64,000 nucleotides of DNA. It comes from Neoechinorhynchus agilis. Lineage: Eukaryota > Acanthocephala. Below the pieces are notes generated by a model. The model was not told the DNA's origin. It ran no database searches and worked only from the letters and a program-made list of their open reading frames with translations. This document shows, piece by piece, positions 55,932-64,000 of the stretch (position 1 is its first letter; every line of letters begins with the position of its first letter). The position numbers were made by a program, and so were the translations under genes. Location: the NCBI GenBank assembly GCA_051530055.1, contig CM121342.1:3224001-3288000 (forward strand), given 5' to 3'.

Positions 55932-56657
55932 ATGAATATTTCAGTCAATCGAATGGATATCGAAGCTCAGAAACTATTCTGCCTTGTCGTACAACATCAA
56001 ATGTTCAAACAAATGAGTAATGGAAAAAAGGACTCAGTACATTCCCCTTCAGCGATCAATAGTCTAATGGAGTCGAAAATCAGCGAAATGCGACGCAATC
56101 CGAAGCTTAGCCGTCTTCAAAAAATGCGCCTACTCACAATTCCTCCGCCGGAATATTTCTCGAACCTGCTGCAGCCGACAAGCAACAAAGTAGACTTCAC
56201 ATCGACGCTTTCGCGAAAGAGAAAATTTAAACAAGTTAAAAATGGTTTTCAATGCGATAAAAAGAAGCAAAATATTGTCGATGTGGAAAACAAGGAAAAT
56301 CTCTATTCAAATACAACAAAGAGAAAGATGACAACCTTTGCTTCAGTTTTGTCTTCAGTGTCGCACAATTGCGAACCGCAAACGGAACAAAGGAAACCTA
56401 AAATTGAACATATGGATCTCTGCTGCTTTGGTGCTCTTCATTCGGATCGAGATTATCGATGCTGGAAGTGTCCGAAATGCAAAAGAACATCTCTAGAAGA
56501 CATTCAACATCAAAGGGGTCAATGTGGGTATAAATCCTGCGGATTCATATATTGCACCCTGTGCTTCTCAAACTATCATCCGTTTGAGCCCTGCATTCAA
56601 CCATTTCAGCCAAAATCTTCAAAAACCGCGTTAAAGCGACAACTGAGGCGATGCTGA
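55932..56657 (+). CDS. Emi/Rca1-like zinc-binding protein, candidate APC/C inhibitor
   Basis: Single-exon 241-aa protein. The C-terminal Cys/His cluster (about residues 178-222: CPKCKRTS, QRGQCGYKSCGFIYCTLC, NYHPFEPC) has the spacing and CGF-x-YC-x2-C core of the IBR-like zinc-binding region of FBXO5/FBXO43 (Emi1/Emi2) and Drosophila Rca1, which block the anaphase-promoting complex. It ends KRQLRRC, close to the basic RL-tail of Emi proteins. Upstream are a KEN motif (VENKENLYS) and a possible D-box (RLQKMRLL), both common in APC/C ligands. No F-box is evident and the protein is much shorter than Emi1, so it may be a minimal version. Function is inferred from the zinc region and motifs. Confidence 0.6.
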   Translation: MNISVNRMDIEAQKLFCLVVQHQMFKQMSNGKKDSVHSPSAINSLMESKISEMRRNPKLSRLQKMRLLTIPPPEYFSNLLQPTSNKVDFTSTLSRKRKFKQVKNGFQCDKKKQNIVDVENKENLYSNTTKRKMTTFASVLSSVSHNCEPQTEQRKPKIEHMDLCCFGALHSDRDYRCWKCPKCKRTSLEDIQHQRGQCGYKSCGFIYCTLCFSNYHPFEPCIQPFQPKSSKTALKRQLRRC

Positions 56658-58107
56658 TATTCTCCAAACGAGCAACAGTTAATTTATATTTAGCAAAGCG
56701 AATAAATTATTTTAGTTTTCTTAAACATTTTTATTCTCATCTAGAAATTTATTGAAACAATTCATATATATCCGAGAATTTTCTTTTGGTAGTTTTGCCA
56801 CCCCGGAGATAATAATTCAAGACATATCCGAGAGTATTTCTCTTTTCTGCTATGTATAATTACGCACTTTAGGTTACCGTAATCGCTAAAAATATATGCG
56901 CAATCCATTTTTCCGTTCTTGTTTGAACGCTGCTTTCATTGTTCCTACCTGGCGTTTAGTTTAAAGTGCCGCTGACCCATCCATCAAGAAAAGAATATAA
57001 AGTACTAAATCAGCGATAGTAATTGCATAACTTTTTTATTGCGAATTCAAAACTCAAATGAGCATTTGATTTGTTACACAATTGCTTAAGGGTCACCAGT
57101 GAAATAATTTAAGCTTATTAAAATAAAATAACATTCGAATTTGTAGAATATCGTGAGATGTTTTAAAATTCAATTATAAATCTGCCTTGTTTATTAACAG
57201 ATAAAACAATTTTTTGATTTTATTGACGATAATCTCTTCCAAATAAAATAAATAATATTCTCCGATTTTGGTCCAAGAGCATCCATAAAGAAATTTGTAG
57301 TCTTGAAGGAACGCCAAAACCGCAATGTGCGCATAACGAACCACTTAAACTGAAAATTTAGATTCGACTTACAGCACCTTTGGGCAAAAGGGCTAGTTCG
57401 ATCCTAAAGACGCTTTATGATTCGCTGTTAAAATATTTAATGAGAATTTTAAGCGATGCAGGCCAGGTGACCTTTCCACAATGCTCAGCATATAAATTGA
57501 ACATAAAATAAAAATATTCACAAGATATCTAGAGAGAATATCAATTCGATGTTAAGATTATATATAACTAAAAACCTGTTAAAAAAGAGCATTGATGATA
57601 GCATCATATATACAACCCAATAAAATAAATTGGTATTAACGATATTAGCTTTTTTGGATTATTATCCTCCGCGGAAAACCTACTTTATTTTGGTAGTTAG
57701 GTTACTCCGGATTTAAATTGACTGATTTATTGCTGATATTTCGTCCGATAATTCCGACATTATCAAGGTTTGCCGAATAACTACAAAAAAAGGATATTAC
57801 CTTTGTTGAAGAGCTCTCTTTGTAGGAGACTTTAAAATGGCATATTTATAGGAGATTCAGTTTACAGATTTAAGCGAATTAACTCTTTTTTTGTGTATTT
57901 TTTCCAATTAGTTTTTCCAAGGATGTTAAAGTGGGCGGATTCATTGAGTTCCTTTAGTTATGGCTTCTCAATACTCAAATTATGAACTTGGTAAATCACG
58001 CTTATAAAAAAGGAGAAATCAACACGCCGCTTGATTCCATAATTTGCAGATCACTCGATTTGCCAACTAAGGTGTTTTACTTTGGTGTAATTAATTATCT
58101 GCTATCT
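56658..58107. other. Intergenic, no gene supported
   Basis: AT-rich, 1.4 kb. About 57700-57785 (ACTGATTTATTGCTGATATT) resembles 51700-51770, a weak member of the palindrome families. The 95-aa plus ORF at 57982-58269 is antisense to the secreted peptide below. Confidence 0.45.
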
Positions 58108-58428
58108 TTAAAAGCAACACGGTATCCATGGCCGAAAGCACGGATAGTAAAACGGATAAAGGAATCCCCATGGAAAGAATGGAACGAATCCCCAGAAAAA
58201 GAATTTACCATTAACTATCTTTTTTGGTATTTTGTCGTCCTTCTGCAGCAACTCAAGATCCGCCTTTGAGATATCATCTTCACTGAACCATTTGCCCTTC
58301 GACTCCATGTCCGCGATCTCAATCTGACCTGAAGATTCGACTGTTGCATCTTTATTTTTCGATTTGACAGTTATATTTTCACAGAAACAAAGAAAGACGA
58401 CGAAAAGTAGAAAGATTGCGACTTTCAT
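58108..58428 (-). CDS. Small secreted aromatic-rich peptide precursor, member 2 of the second family
   Basis: 106 aa. Signal peptide MKVAIFLLFVVFLCFC, a polar acidic spacer, then LELLQKDDKIPKKIVNGK and an extremely aromatic tail (FFFWGFVPFFPWGFLYPFYY, then PCFRPWIPCCF). It shares the block (D/E)xxIPKK(V/I)V(D/N)GK and its position with the peptide at 49248-49601. The last cysteines could pair. ATG at 58428, with a TATA box 30 bp upstream. Confidence 0.7.
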   Translation of the reverse strand: MKVAIFLLFVVFLCFCENITVKSKNKDATVESSGQIEIADMESKGKWFSEDDISKADLELLQKDDKIPKKIVNGKFFFWGFVPFFPWGFLYPFYYPCFRPWIPCCF

Positions 58429-58457
58429 TTCGTTATCGAACGTAAGCGTATACGGAT

Positions 58458-58466
58458 CTTATATAG
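58458..58466 (-). promoter_or_regulatory. TATA box of the secreted peptide at 58.4 kb
   Basis: CTATATAAG on the minus strand, 30 bp before the ATG, mirroring the arrangement at the paralogue (TATA 40 bp before ATG). Confidence 0.6.
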
Positions 58467-58789
58467 ACTTGGATTTTGTATGGTGTTTTCCACTTGAGCT
58501 TTGAGATTTAAGCAAAACGGAAAGCATTGTCTCAAAACAAGTAATATTGTTTATAGTCAATTTATCGCTGATCAACAAGCATTTCATTATTCGAAATTTA
58601 TGCATATCGTTTTGTTGAAACAAATAATCAGTTGCTTAGTTTTTTAATAATTCTTGGTATTTCAGCAAGGTAGTTAAAGGTATTTAGCACCCTTGAAGAT
58701 CATAATTAAATCCAGGGCACAGATTTTACACCAAACAATGCCTGAAATGTGATTGGCTGCTGTAATTGGTATAATTTCGATATGTGGGA

Positions 58790-58950
58790 AGGTGCCGGAT
58801 TTTTATTAAAGACATTCGTCGAACCTCGTCGGGTTAATCATCAGTTTGTAAGTTATTAAATCGAATATTACTAACTAACTGTTGATGAACCCGCCGAAGT
58901 TCGATGGACGTAAAAAAAATCATTTACCATGTGAAGACCTAAACAATAAT
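58790..58950. mobile_element. Palindromic MITE-like element, GTCTTCAC family (diverged copy)
   Basis: CGTCGGGTTAATCATCAGTT and, in complement, ACTGTTGATGAACCCGCCG; ends with GTGAAGACCTAAACAA. Related to 50060-50245 but more diverged. Confidence 0.6.
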
Positions 58951-59129
58951 TCCGATTAGCAAAAGTCAAAAATTAAAAATTGTGGTCATCATTTTTCATG
59001 TACAAACAAAATTCTGAAGACAAACCAAAATAACATGAGGCTTAAAAAGTCCAAACATTACAGTCTATTTCGAACACGATGACTGTTCAATAACAAAGAT
59101 AACAATATTAGCGCCAAAGGCAGTTAATA

Positions 59130-59637
59130 ATCTTAATATTTTCTGCTATTTTCTCTTTTTCCGGTCCGTTCGAGCGTTGCTATTACGGAAACGATTCACC
59201 ATGGCTTAGATGGATACTCCAAACGAACTAAACAATATTCAAGATGGATTAGATTCTGAGAGGTTTTGTTGAGTCTTTTTATTTCAATTCCAACCGCAGT
59301 AAACGATGGTGATTACTTTTTATCTTTAACAGACACGTTCGTTGTCATACCAAATCTTTTCATTTCGGTGATGCTTCAAACCGTCCGCTCCGCTTTATTC
59401 ATGAGATTTTCCTTCACATTAAAGCGAACCTTTGCCTTCTGTTGGTAAATTATTTTACAAAAAATGTGATTTATTCGATATTCCAAGAATCAAGCAATGG
59501 TGGAGAAAATGATTGGCTGGTCTTGGAATCTCGTATTGTTGGTGCCAATCATCGTGTACGCGGCATGTAATTTGATGACGAAGAGCTATGATTTTTGTCA
59601 GAAACATGAGCATCAACAAGCAGCTCCATTTTATTGA
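59130..59637 (+). pseudogene. Probable remnant of an SLC6-type neurotransmitter transporter
   Basis: One frame reads VAITETIHHGLDGYSKRTKQ then YSRWIRF, an in-frame TGA at about 59257-59259, then LSLFISIPTAVNDGDYFLSL and TDTFVVIPNLF. This resembles the SLC6 stretch ET-x2-T-x3-D ... IP-x-V-x2-GG-Y-x4-LD. A further hydrophobic segment near 59500-59637 (MIGWSWNLVLLVPIIVYAAC) could be a late transmembrane helix. The stop codon, the missing first eight or so helices and the poor GG motif suggest a decayed copy; stop avoidance by an unseen intron is possible. Family assignment is tentative. Confidence 0.35.
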
Positions 59638-60720
59638 GCATTTTTTGTTTCATTAAAACAGTAAATTATATAAATGTTTTTCATATTGCCGCGTTGCATC
59701 GCAACGCTGATTCGCTGCAGCAGGAAGCTGCTGGAGCGCATATCGCCGGTGGCATATTTCAGTATCTTTCCCAGTCGAGAAAGGAAATAATCGGCTTCTT
59801 TACCGAGACATCCCAGTGTATCCACCGCAATCGGGATGAAAATATATTGATGCCCATCGAGCGAGGAGTACTTCTGCCGCTTCTTTTCCTCGCTGAAGCT
59901 GGCGACTGCTCCCGCCTTTGAGGTGCCATCCCGTAACTGCGATCCTGCGAGCGTGTTGGGGCAGGTAAAATCCCAAACCAGTATTTTCCCGGAGCACCAT
60001 GGGAGGAGAGTCGCTCCATCAGGGCGTTTACCGTCGTTCCGGGAGAGTCCGACTGGTTCGAGTTGAGCAGGAAAACCGGCCGTTGAGAGGGCATCCTTGA
60101 TTATGCGGTTGACTGCTGAGTGCCGTGCGCGGCGAGCATTTGAACGCTTGCAGTCAAGGCCGTGAGTTTTCGACCTATTCACTATTCCACCGCACCGACA
60201 TGTATATGAGTCTGAGAATTCGATGCCCAACCGAAGTCCCATAGCGACGGTGATGGCTTGGTCATCCAGCCTCGTGCCAACAGCCGTGATCGGGAAGCTG
60301 AGACTGCCAGGAGACTAGCTCAATCGGTGGGAGATAAGCATGAGTTGAGAAGCTGCTGATAATACGCAGTGTTGAGCAAGGCAGTCCAACGTTCTTGAGA
60401 GTTTGTTTCGGTCAAAACGACCTGCCCGAACACTGATGTCCATTGAGCGTGCATTTCAATCAGTTCAGGTGGTGGGTGCGACTCTATTCGAGTGTGTGGT
60501 TGGATGATTCTCAGCACCAGGTCTGAAGAGACCGAAATCGATGACGAAAATGCAATAATTGCTAATTCGGTGGCACTCTGGATGCCAAGACCGCCGAATC
60601 GAATGGGAAGGATCGCCTGTTTCCATGTTGCGTCGGTGTTGGTGGACAACCTCTGTCATCGCGGTGCAGCTTATTGAATTGAACGCGTTCTCCATGTCAA
60701 ACTTGACCATGGTCGTTCCT
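59631..60720 (-). mobile_element. Retroelement fragment, copy 2 (partial RT plus distal domain)
   Basis: On the minus strand: RT-like VKFDMENAFNSIS near 60700, then WKQAILPIRFGGLGIQSATE (60.6 kb). A distal module at 60242-59631 has a Cys/His knuckle (CRCGG, then THGLDCKRS), RHSAVNRIIKDAL, LSRNDGKRPDG, ILVWDFTCPNT and RISVAMQRGN. The RPDG ... WDFTC pairing resembles a PD-(D/E)xK nuclease core. Broken and internally shortened; class uncertain. Confidence 0.65.
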
Positions 60721-61187
60721 TTATGGCTACCATTCCGACTATTCGCTCGTGATGCATGTACGGTCGCCTCGGCTCCAGCAGGAGATTTCGGTCACAAAAA
60801 ATATGTTTGAAAGCAACTTGCGATAAAACACGAAATAAAATAGGGTCATTGTAAATAAAGACAAAATTGTACATAACCTAAATTGTTGATTTGTGGTAAA
60901 ATTGTTAAAAAAGAATGATAGAAAAACTATTAATTGCATTGTATCCAAGATTTAAATCCATGGAAATAAGACTCTCTGTCACGTATATTAACAGTTGGGG
61001 ATAAAAGTGTATTTTATTAATTTTCAACGTCTCAAACATGAATGTACAAAAGAGTTATGCGTTTATTAGGCCAAAATCTATCCCATTAAAAAACTTGCAA
61101 GGTTGCATCTTCTAAAAAGTTTGATCCTATCAGATAAAATACATCCACAAAGGTAACTAAATTCTTTTTTTCACGATAATTATTTAG

Positions 61188-61765
61188 TTAGTCATAATCT
61201 AAGGAGTCAAAGGCAGTATTGTTTTCTATTTGGTTACTTTTCTTTACATTCACCACCTCCCACCAAATTCCAGCTTTTGTCCTTCCTCGACCGTCGCCAT
61301 CACGCTGGCAGCATTGCCCCGTTGTACTGCCAGCGAGATATTTTGTCGAAGAAATAAGCCTGCTCTTGAGTCTCCGGTTGCCTCTCTCAATTTCTTCGAG
61401 AGATCCTTGAGCAGAGAGAGTGTCGAGCTGCCGAGCGCTCCATACGTCTCTACCCCAAAGGGGACAAAATAGTGAGCCCTCGATAGCTGCATATATTTTC
61501 GTACCTTCCTCCCTTCCGCTGCACTGGCGGCACCACCGGCGATTTCGAGGGAGTAGGGGATGTTGCTGGCTGCGAGGGTGTCCACACACGTGGCGTCCCA
61601 GAGAAGGCATTTGCCCTCCCGCCACGGGAAGACCGAAATTCCATCGGGCCTACGGCCGTCTAGTCTGCAGAGGTGGGCGGGTTCCAGGATGTTCGGGAAG
61701 TTCGCTGTTCTCAACGCCCGAGAAATTGACGGCGGTGGTGGCATCGTTGACGGCGGTGGTGGCAT
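61188..61765 (-). mobile_element. Retroelement fragment, copy 3 (distal domain)
   Basis: Same distal module: LCRLDGRRPDGISVFPW, CLLWDATCVDTLAASNI, HYFVPFGVETYGALG, ATGDSRAGLFLRQNISLAVQ. Better preserved than the copy at 51.2 kb. Its 5' side abuts a short GGCGGTGGTGGCATCGTTGAC tandem (61728-61780). Same strand as the other two copies. Confidence 0.7.
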
Positions 61766-62072
61766 CGTTGACGGCGGTTAACTAAAAATATAATTTTCGA
61801 TAACCGAACTTTAAATGGTTCCGCTTCTTTGGCAGAGAGTCTTCAGGTTAACATCATCGATCAGTTTCACTTCTTGCGATGGTTTCATTTTCTATATTAA
61901 TGTTTTTAATTTTGTCTTAAAAATACTACGCCATCGCACATCAGTAGCAAATATCGATTTTCCTCGAACCCAAGCAATTAAGAATGTGCCGATCGTAAAG
62001 TAGGATGAAATCAATGGAGATTACTTTAAAATAACTCATTCTTGTAAGTCAAAAAGTTTAGAAATGTTGCAC
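61766..62072. other. Intergenic, no gene supported
   Basis: The 62-aa ORF here has no recognisable features. Nothing else noted. Confidence 0.35.
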
Positions 62073-62678
62073 TTAAATATTTGCACATTTTTGAGGATAG
62101 AAACTGGCGATATTCTGGATATATTTTATCGCATCGTTGGGTTTCATGAACGGTTCCTTGTTTAAATATTTTTGAACAACTTTTTTGAAAAATCCTTTGA
62201 CTTTAATTCCAAACTTGGGATGACATCGGTTAAATTTACAATATAAAAATTGGATTTATTCGAGCAATGCCGTCAGTATATTAATGCACCTTCCAGCGTT
62301 TATTTGGAAACAACTTTCCATAACACCAGTACTGGTTTCGCTTGCCGAAAAATAAACTAAAAGTCGTTTATTTTTAAAAGGTGTCTTAAGTTATACGATT
62401 CATTCTAGAGAGAAATATTACTTTAAATTTCAAGTGGCGAGTCTGCATTGATCTTCTTAACAAATGGCAATGAATTTAGTTCGCTAAAATTTATCTCGAA
62501 ATCTGCTTTATAATTTTTGCGTGTCAAATCGATTTCCGCAATTAAGAACTTTTTTCCGTCGGTGATTTCGTAAAATTCTAACCTCTATTTCTTACTTGTA
62601 ATACAGAATTTCTCACTTCAATACCTTCAAGATAAACTATTTTGCGTCCTCGTCGACTTTTTTTGGGCTAATCCACAT
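62073..62678 (-). CDS. Possible multi-exon gene, unrecognised
   Basis: Three minus-strand stretches look coding. From ATG 62678: MWISPKKSRRGRKIVYLEGI and EVRNSVLQ, up to a GTAAGA donor at 62595. Then 62580-62423: EFYEITDGKKFLIAEIDLTR, DFEINFSELNSLPF, ending in a stop. Then 62255-62073: NRCHPKFGIKVKGFFKKVV, NKEPFMKPNDAIKYIQNIA, KCANI and a stop. They could be exons of one gene or two, but the phases between them were not reconciled. It would be divergent to the secreted protein starting at 62914. No family recognised. Confidence 0.3.
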
Positions 62679-62726
62679 TTGGATTTCTTAGTTAAATAAT
62701 GGACCTCATCATGGCAAAACGGATGC

Positions 62727-62734
62727 TATATAAG
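62727..62734 (+). promoter_or_regulatory. TATA box upstream of the gene at 62.9 kb
   Basis: TATATAAG, 187 bp before the ATG of the downstream secreted protein. Between them is a 25-codon open frame (62793-62870, starting MQASVNVDEL) that would be an upstream ORF or a leader exon. Confidence 0.45.
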
Positions 62735-62913
62735 ATCTTCAAGGCAACATGCGAGCTTATTCAAAGTTTTTGAAACGATTCAAATCACCATCATGCAAGC
62801 AAGCGTCAATGTTGACGAACTGTATTTACTAACGATTGTTACTTTAGGCATCGCAAAAACATACATTTAAATGTTGTTTGCTGCTATTCAGAGCTTGTGA
62901 TAAATTGTGGAAT

Positions 62914-64000
62914 ATGTCGTTCAAGACTTTCAAAATGCTCGCAATATCCACGATTATTTTTATTTGGTTTATATCTTTCATATTTCCGTCACAAAGAACA
63001 GGTTAGAAAGTAGACGTTATCCTGATTTCTATTTTTTTATAGCCCGAGATTTGTACTTTATAAAGTATCCCAGCAAAGAATGGGGAACTTTACTAAATAC
63101 AGGTAAGATTTTCTGTTATTTAATAGCAAAAATTTGATTTGCTCCCGGTTTAGAGACTGATAAAAGTTGTATCGCAAAGCTGATTGGCATTACCATCGAT
63201 GAGAAACCCGATTCGGATATCGTTGGAAATCGCGACATGGAAAAGCTTATTAATTATCTAAACCAAGCAGACAAGAAGGATCCACAGACTGCAATCAACG
63301 GACCATTGACCTCCATCAATAAAATGTACGGTGGATCGCCATTATTACCTGTATCGACACCAAATCCAATGTCACGACCGGCTAATTATCCTATCGCCTC
63401 GTCTGGTGAATCAGTACACGGAATGGGATCGCCGATGAAAGTCGGATCTTCACCAGAAACGGAACCAATCGAAATGAAAAGCTTAACTGGCAATTCTATA
63501 GCTATGGCCAAACCAGTAATGAGTTCGACGTCTCCCAGTGCAGAAATAACAAACTCCCCGTCATACGATTTCGGTCACAATCAATGGGGAAATAACTGGT
63601 GGAATCAAAATTATCCATCAGGGTGGAATGACAGGTACAAGGGATATGGAACACAAGCATTGGCATCTCAGGCAAGCAAAGTAGAGGTGCCGTCTCCACA
63701 AAACACAAAGAGTACAGACGAAGAGGCGAGCCCAAAGACTCAAGGAATGGAGCACAAATCAATACTTAAAGGCGCTGATGTAAAACCAAAAATTATATTT
63801 GATGACTATCCAACAACGAATTCAAGTTTGAATATAGCCTCAATGAAGACGAACGCGCCAAAGCTCACAGAAACAACAAGCACCGAATATTTAACAACGA
63901 CCAATGCACCGATGGAGGAAATAAAAATTAACACTGAAACTTCTACGATGCCGACTACCTTGTTCACCCAACAACCCGTTCAAATTATCCAGTACTTCTT
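62914..64000 (+). CDS. Thr/Pro/Ser-rich secreted protein, runs off the window
   Basis: Exons 62914-63001, 63043-63102 and 63154 onward, open to the last base; introns of 41 and 51 bp are GT-AG and all phases agree. Exon 1 encodes a signal peptide (MSFKTFKMLAISTIIFIWFI). Then ARDLYFIKYPSKEWGTLL and SCIAKLIGITIDEKPDSDIV, followed by a long low-complexity extracellular-type region with a Trp/Asn-rich patch (HNQWGNNWWNQNYPSGWNDR) and Thr-rich stretches (TETTSTEYLTTTNAP). No domain recognised. A mucin-like or cuticle/matrix protein is plausible. The 3' end is not in the window. Confidence 0.75.

Noticed and set aside
57982-58269. 95-aa plus ORF
   Set aside because: Antisense to the secreted-peptide gene at 58108-58428, which has a signal peptide, TATA box and paralogue.

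Overview
Eukaryotic, AT-rich, repeat-laden window from an animal. Every intron I could place in frame is tiny (41 to 59 bp), apart from those swollen by repeats. Together with the gene set (FAK/KIN-32-like protein, FAM20/FAMK-1-like kinase, sigma-like GST, BARD1/BRCA1-like protein, many short secreted peptides and RTE-type LINEs) this suggests a nematode or another compact-intron invertebrate. The species cannot be fixed from sequence alone. No bacterial features, CRISPR, rRNA or functional tRNA gene were seen.

Layout. 0-5 kb: two paralogous secreted peptides flank a glutathione S-transferase, followed by a FAM20-type secretory-pathway kinase (minus). 5.5-7.7 kb: about 18 copies of a 111-bp unit that reads like an exon plus a 50-bp intron. 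9.6-14.1 kb: a membrane-protein exon, then a 174-bp tandem array and an array of palindromes. 15.0-21.1 kb: a 16-exon focal adhesion kinase homologue (FERM, kinase, FAT; 858 aa) whose frame closes exactly but whose catalytic loop and activation loop have lost key residues. 21.5-27.7 kb: long inverted and tandem repeats around an intact, intronless, divergent actin. 28.0-33.2 kb: a small membrane protein and a BARD1/BRCA1-like gene (degenerate RING, long acidic middle, tandem BRCT) with a long (ACC)n tract. 33.5-39.5 kb: two degraded LINEs in opposite orientation and a tRNA-derived SINE. 39.5-42.0 kb: DPH1 (diphthamide synthesis), whose promoter and start-codon region is repeated in tandem.

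42-50 kb: SINE pieces, a four-helix membrane protein, a 795-aa secreted repeat protein and a small secreted peptide. 51-53 kb: retroelement debris. 53.4-55.0 kb: a probable divergent TGF-beta-family ligand. 55.9-56.7 kb: an Emi/Rca1-like APC/C-inhibitor candidate. 58.1-58.4 kb: a second member of the small secreted-peptide family. 59-62 kb: a probable SLC6 transporter remnant and more retroelement debris. 62.9 kb to the end: a Thr/Pro-rich secreted protein that runs off the window.

The genes are not an operon or one pathway. They are a mixed set of signalling, secretory and housekeeping genes separated by repeats. The most distinctive general theme is repeated tandem amplification of short palindromic or intron-like units. 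The strongest single-gene observation is the FAK homologue with an altered catalytic site.
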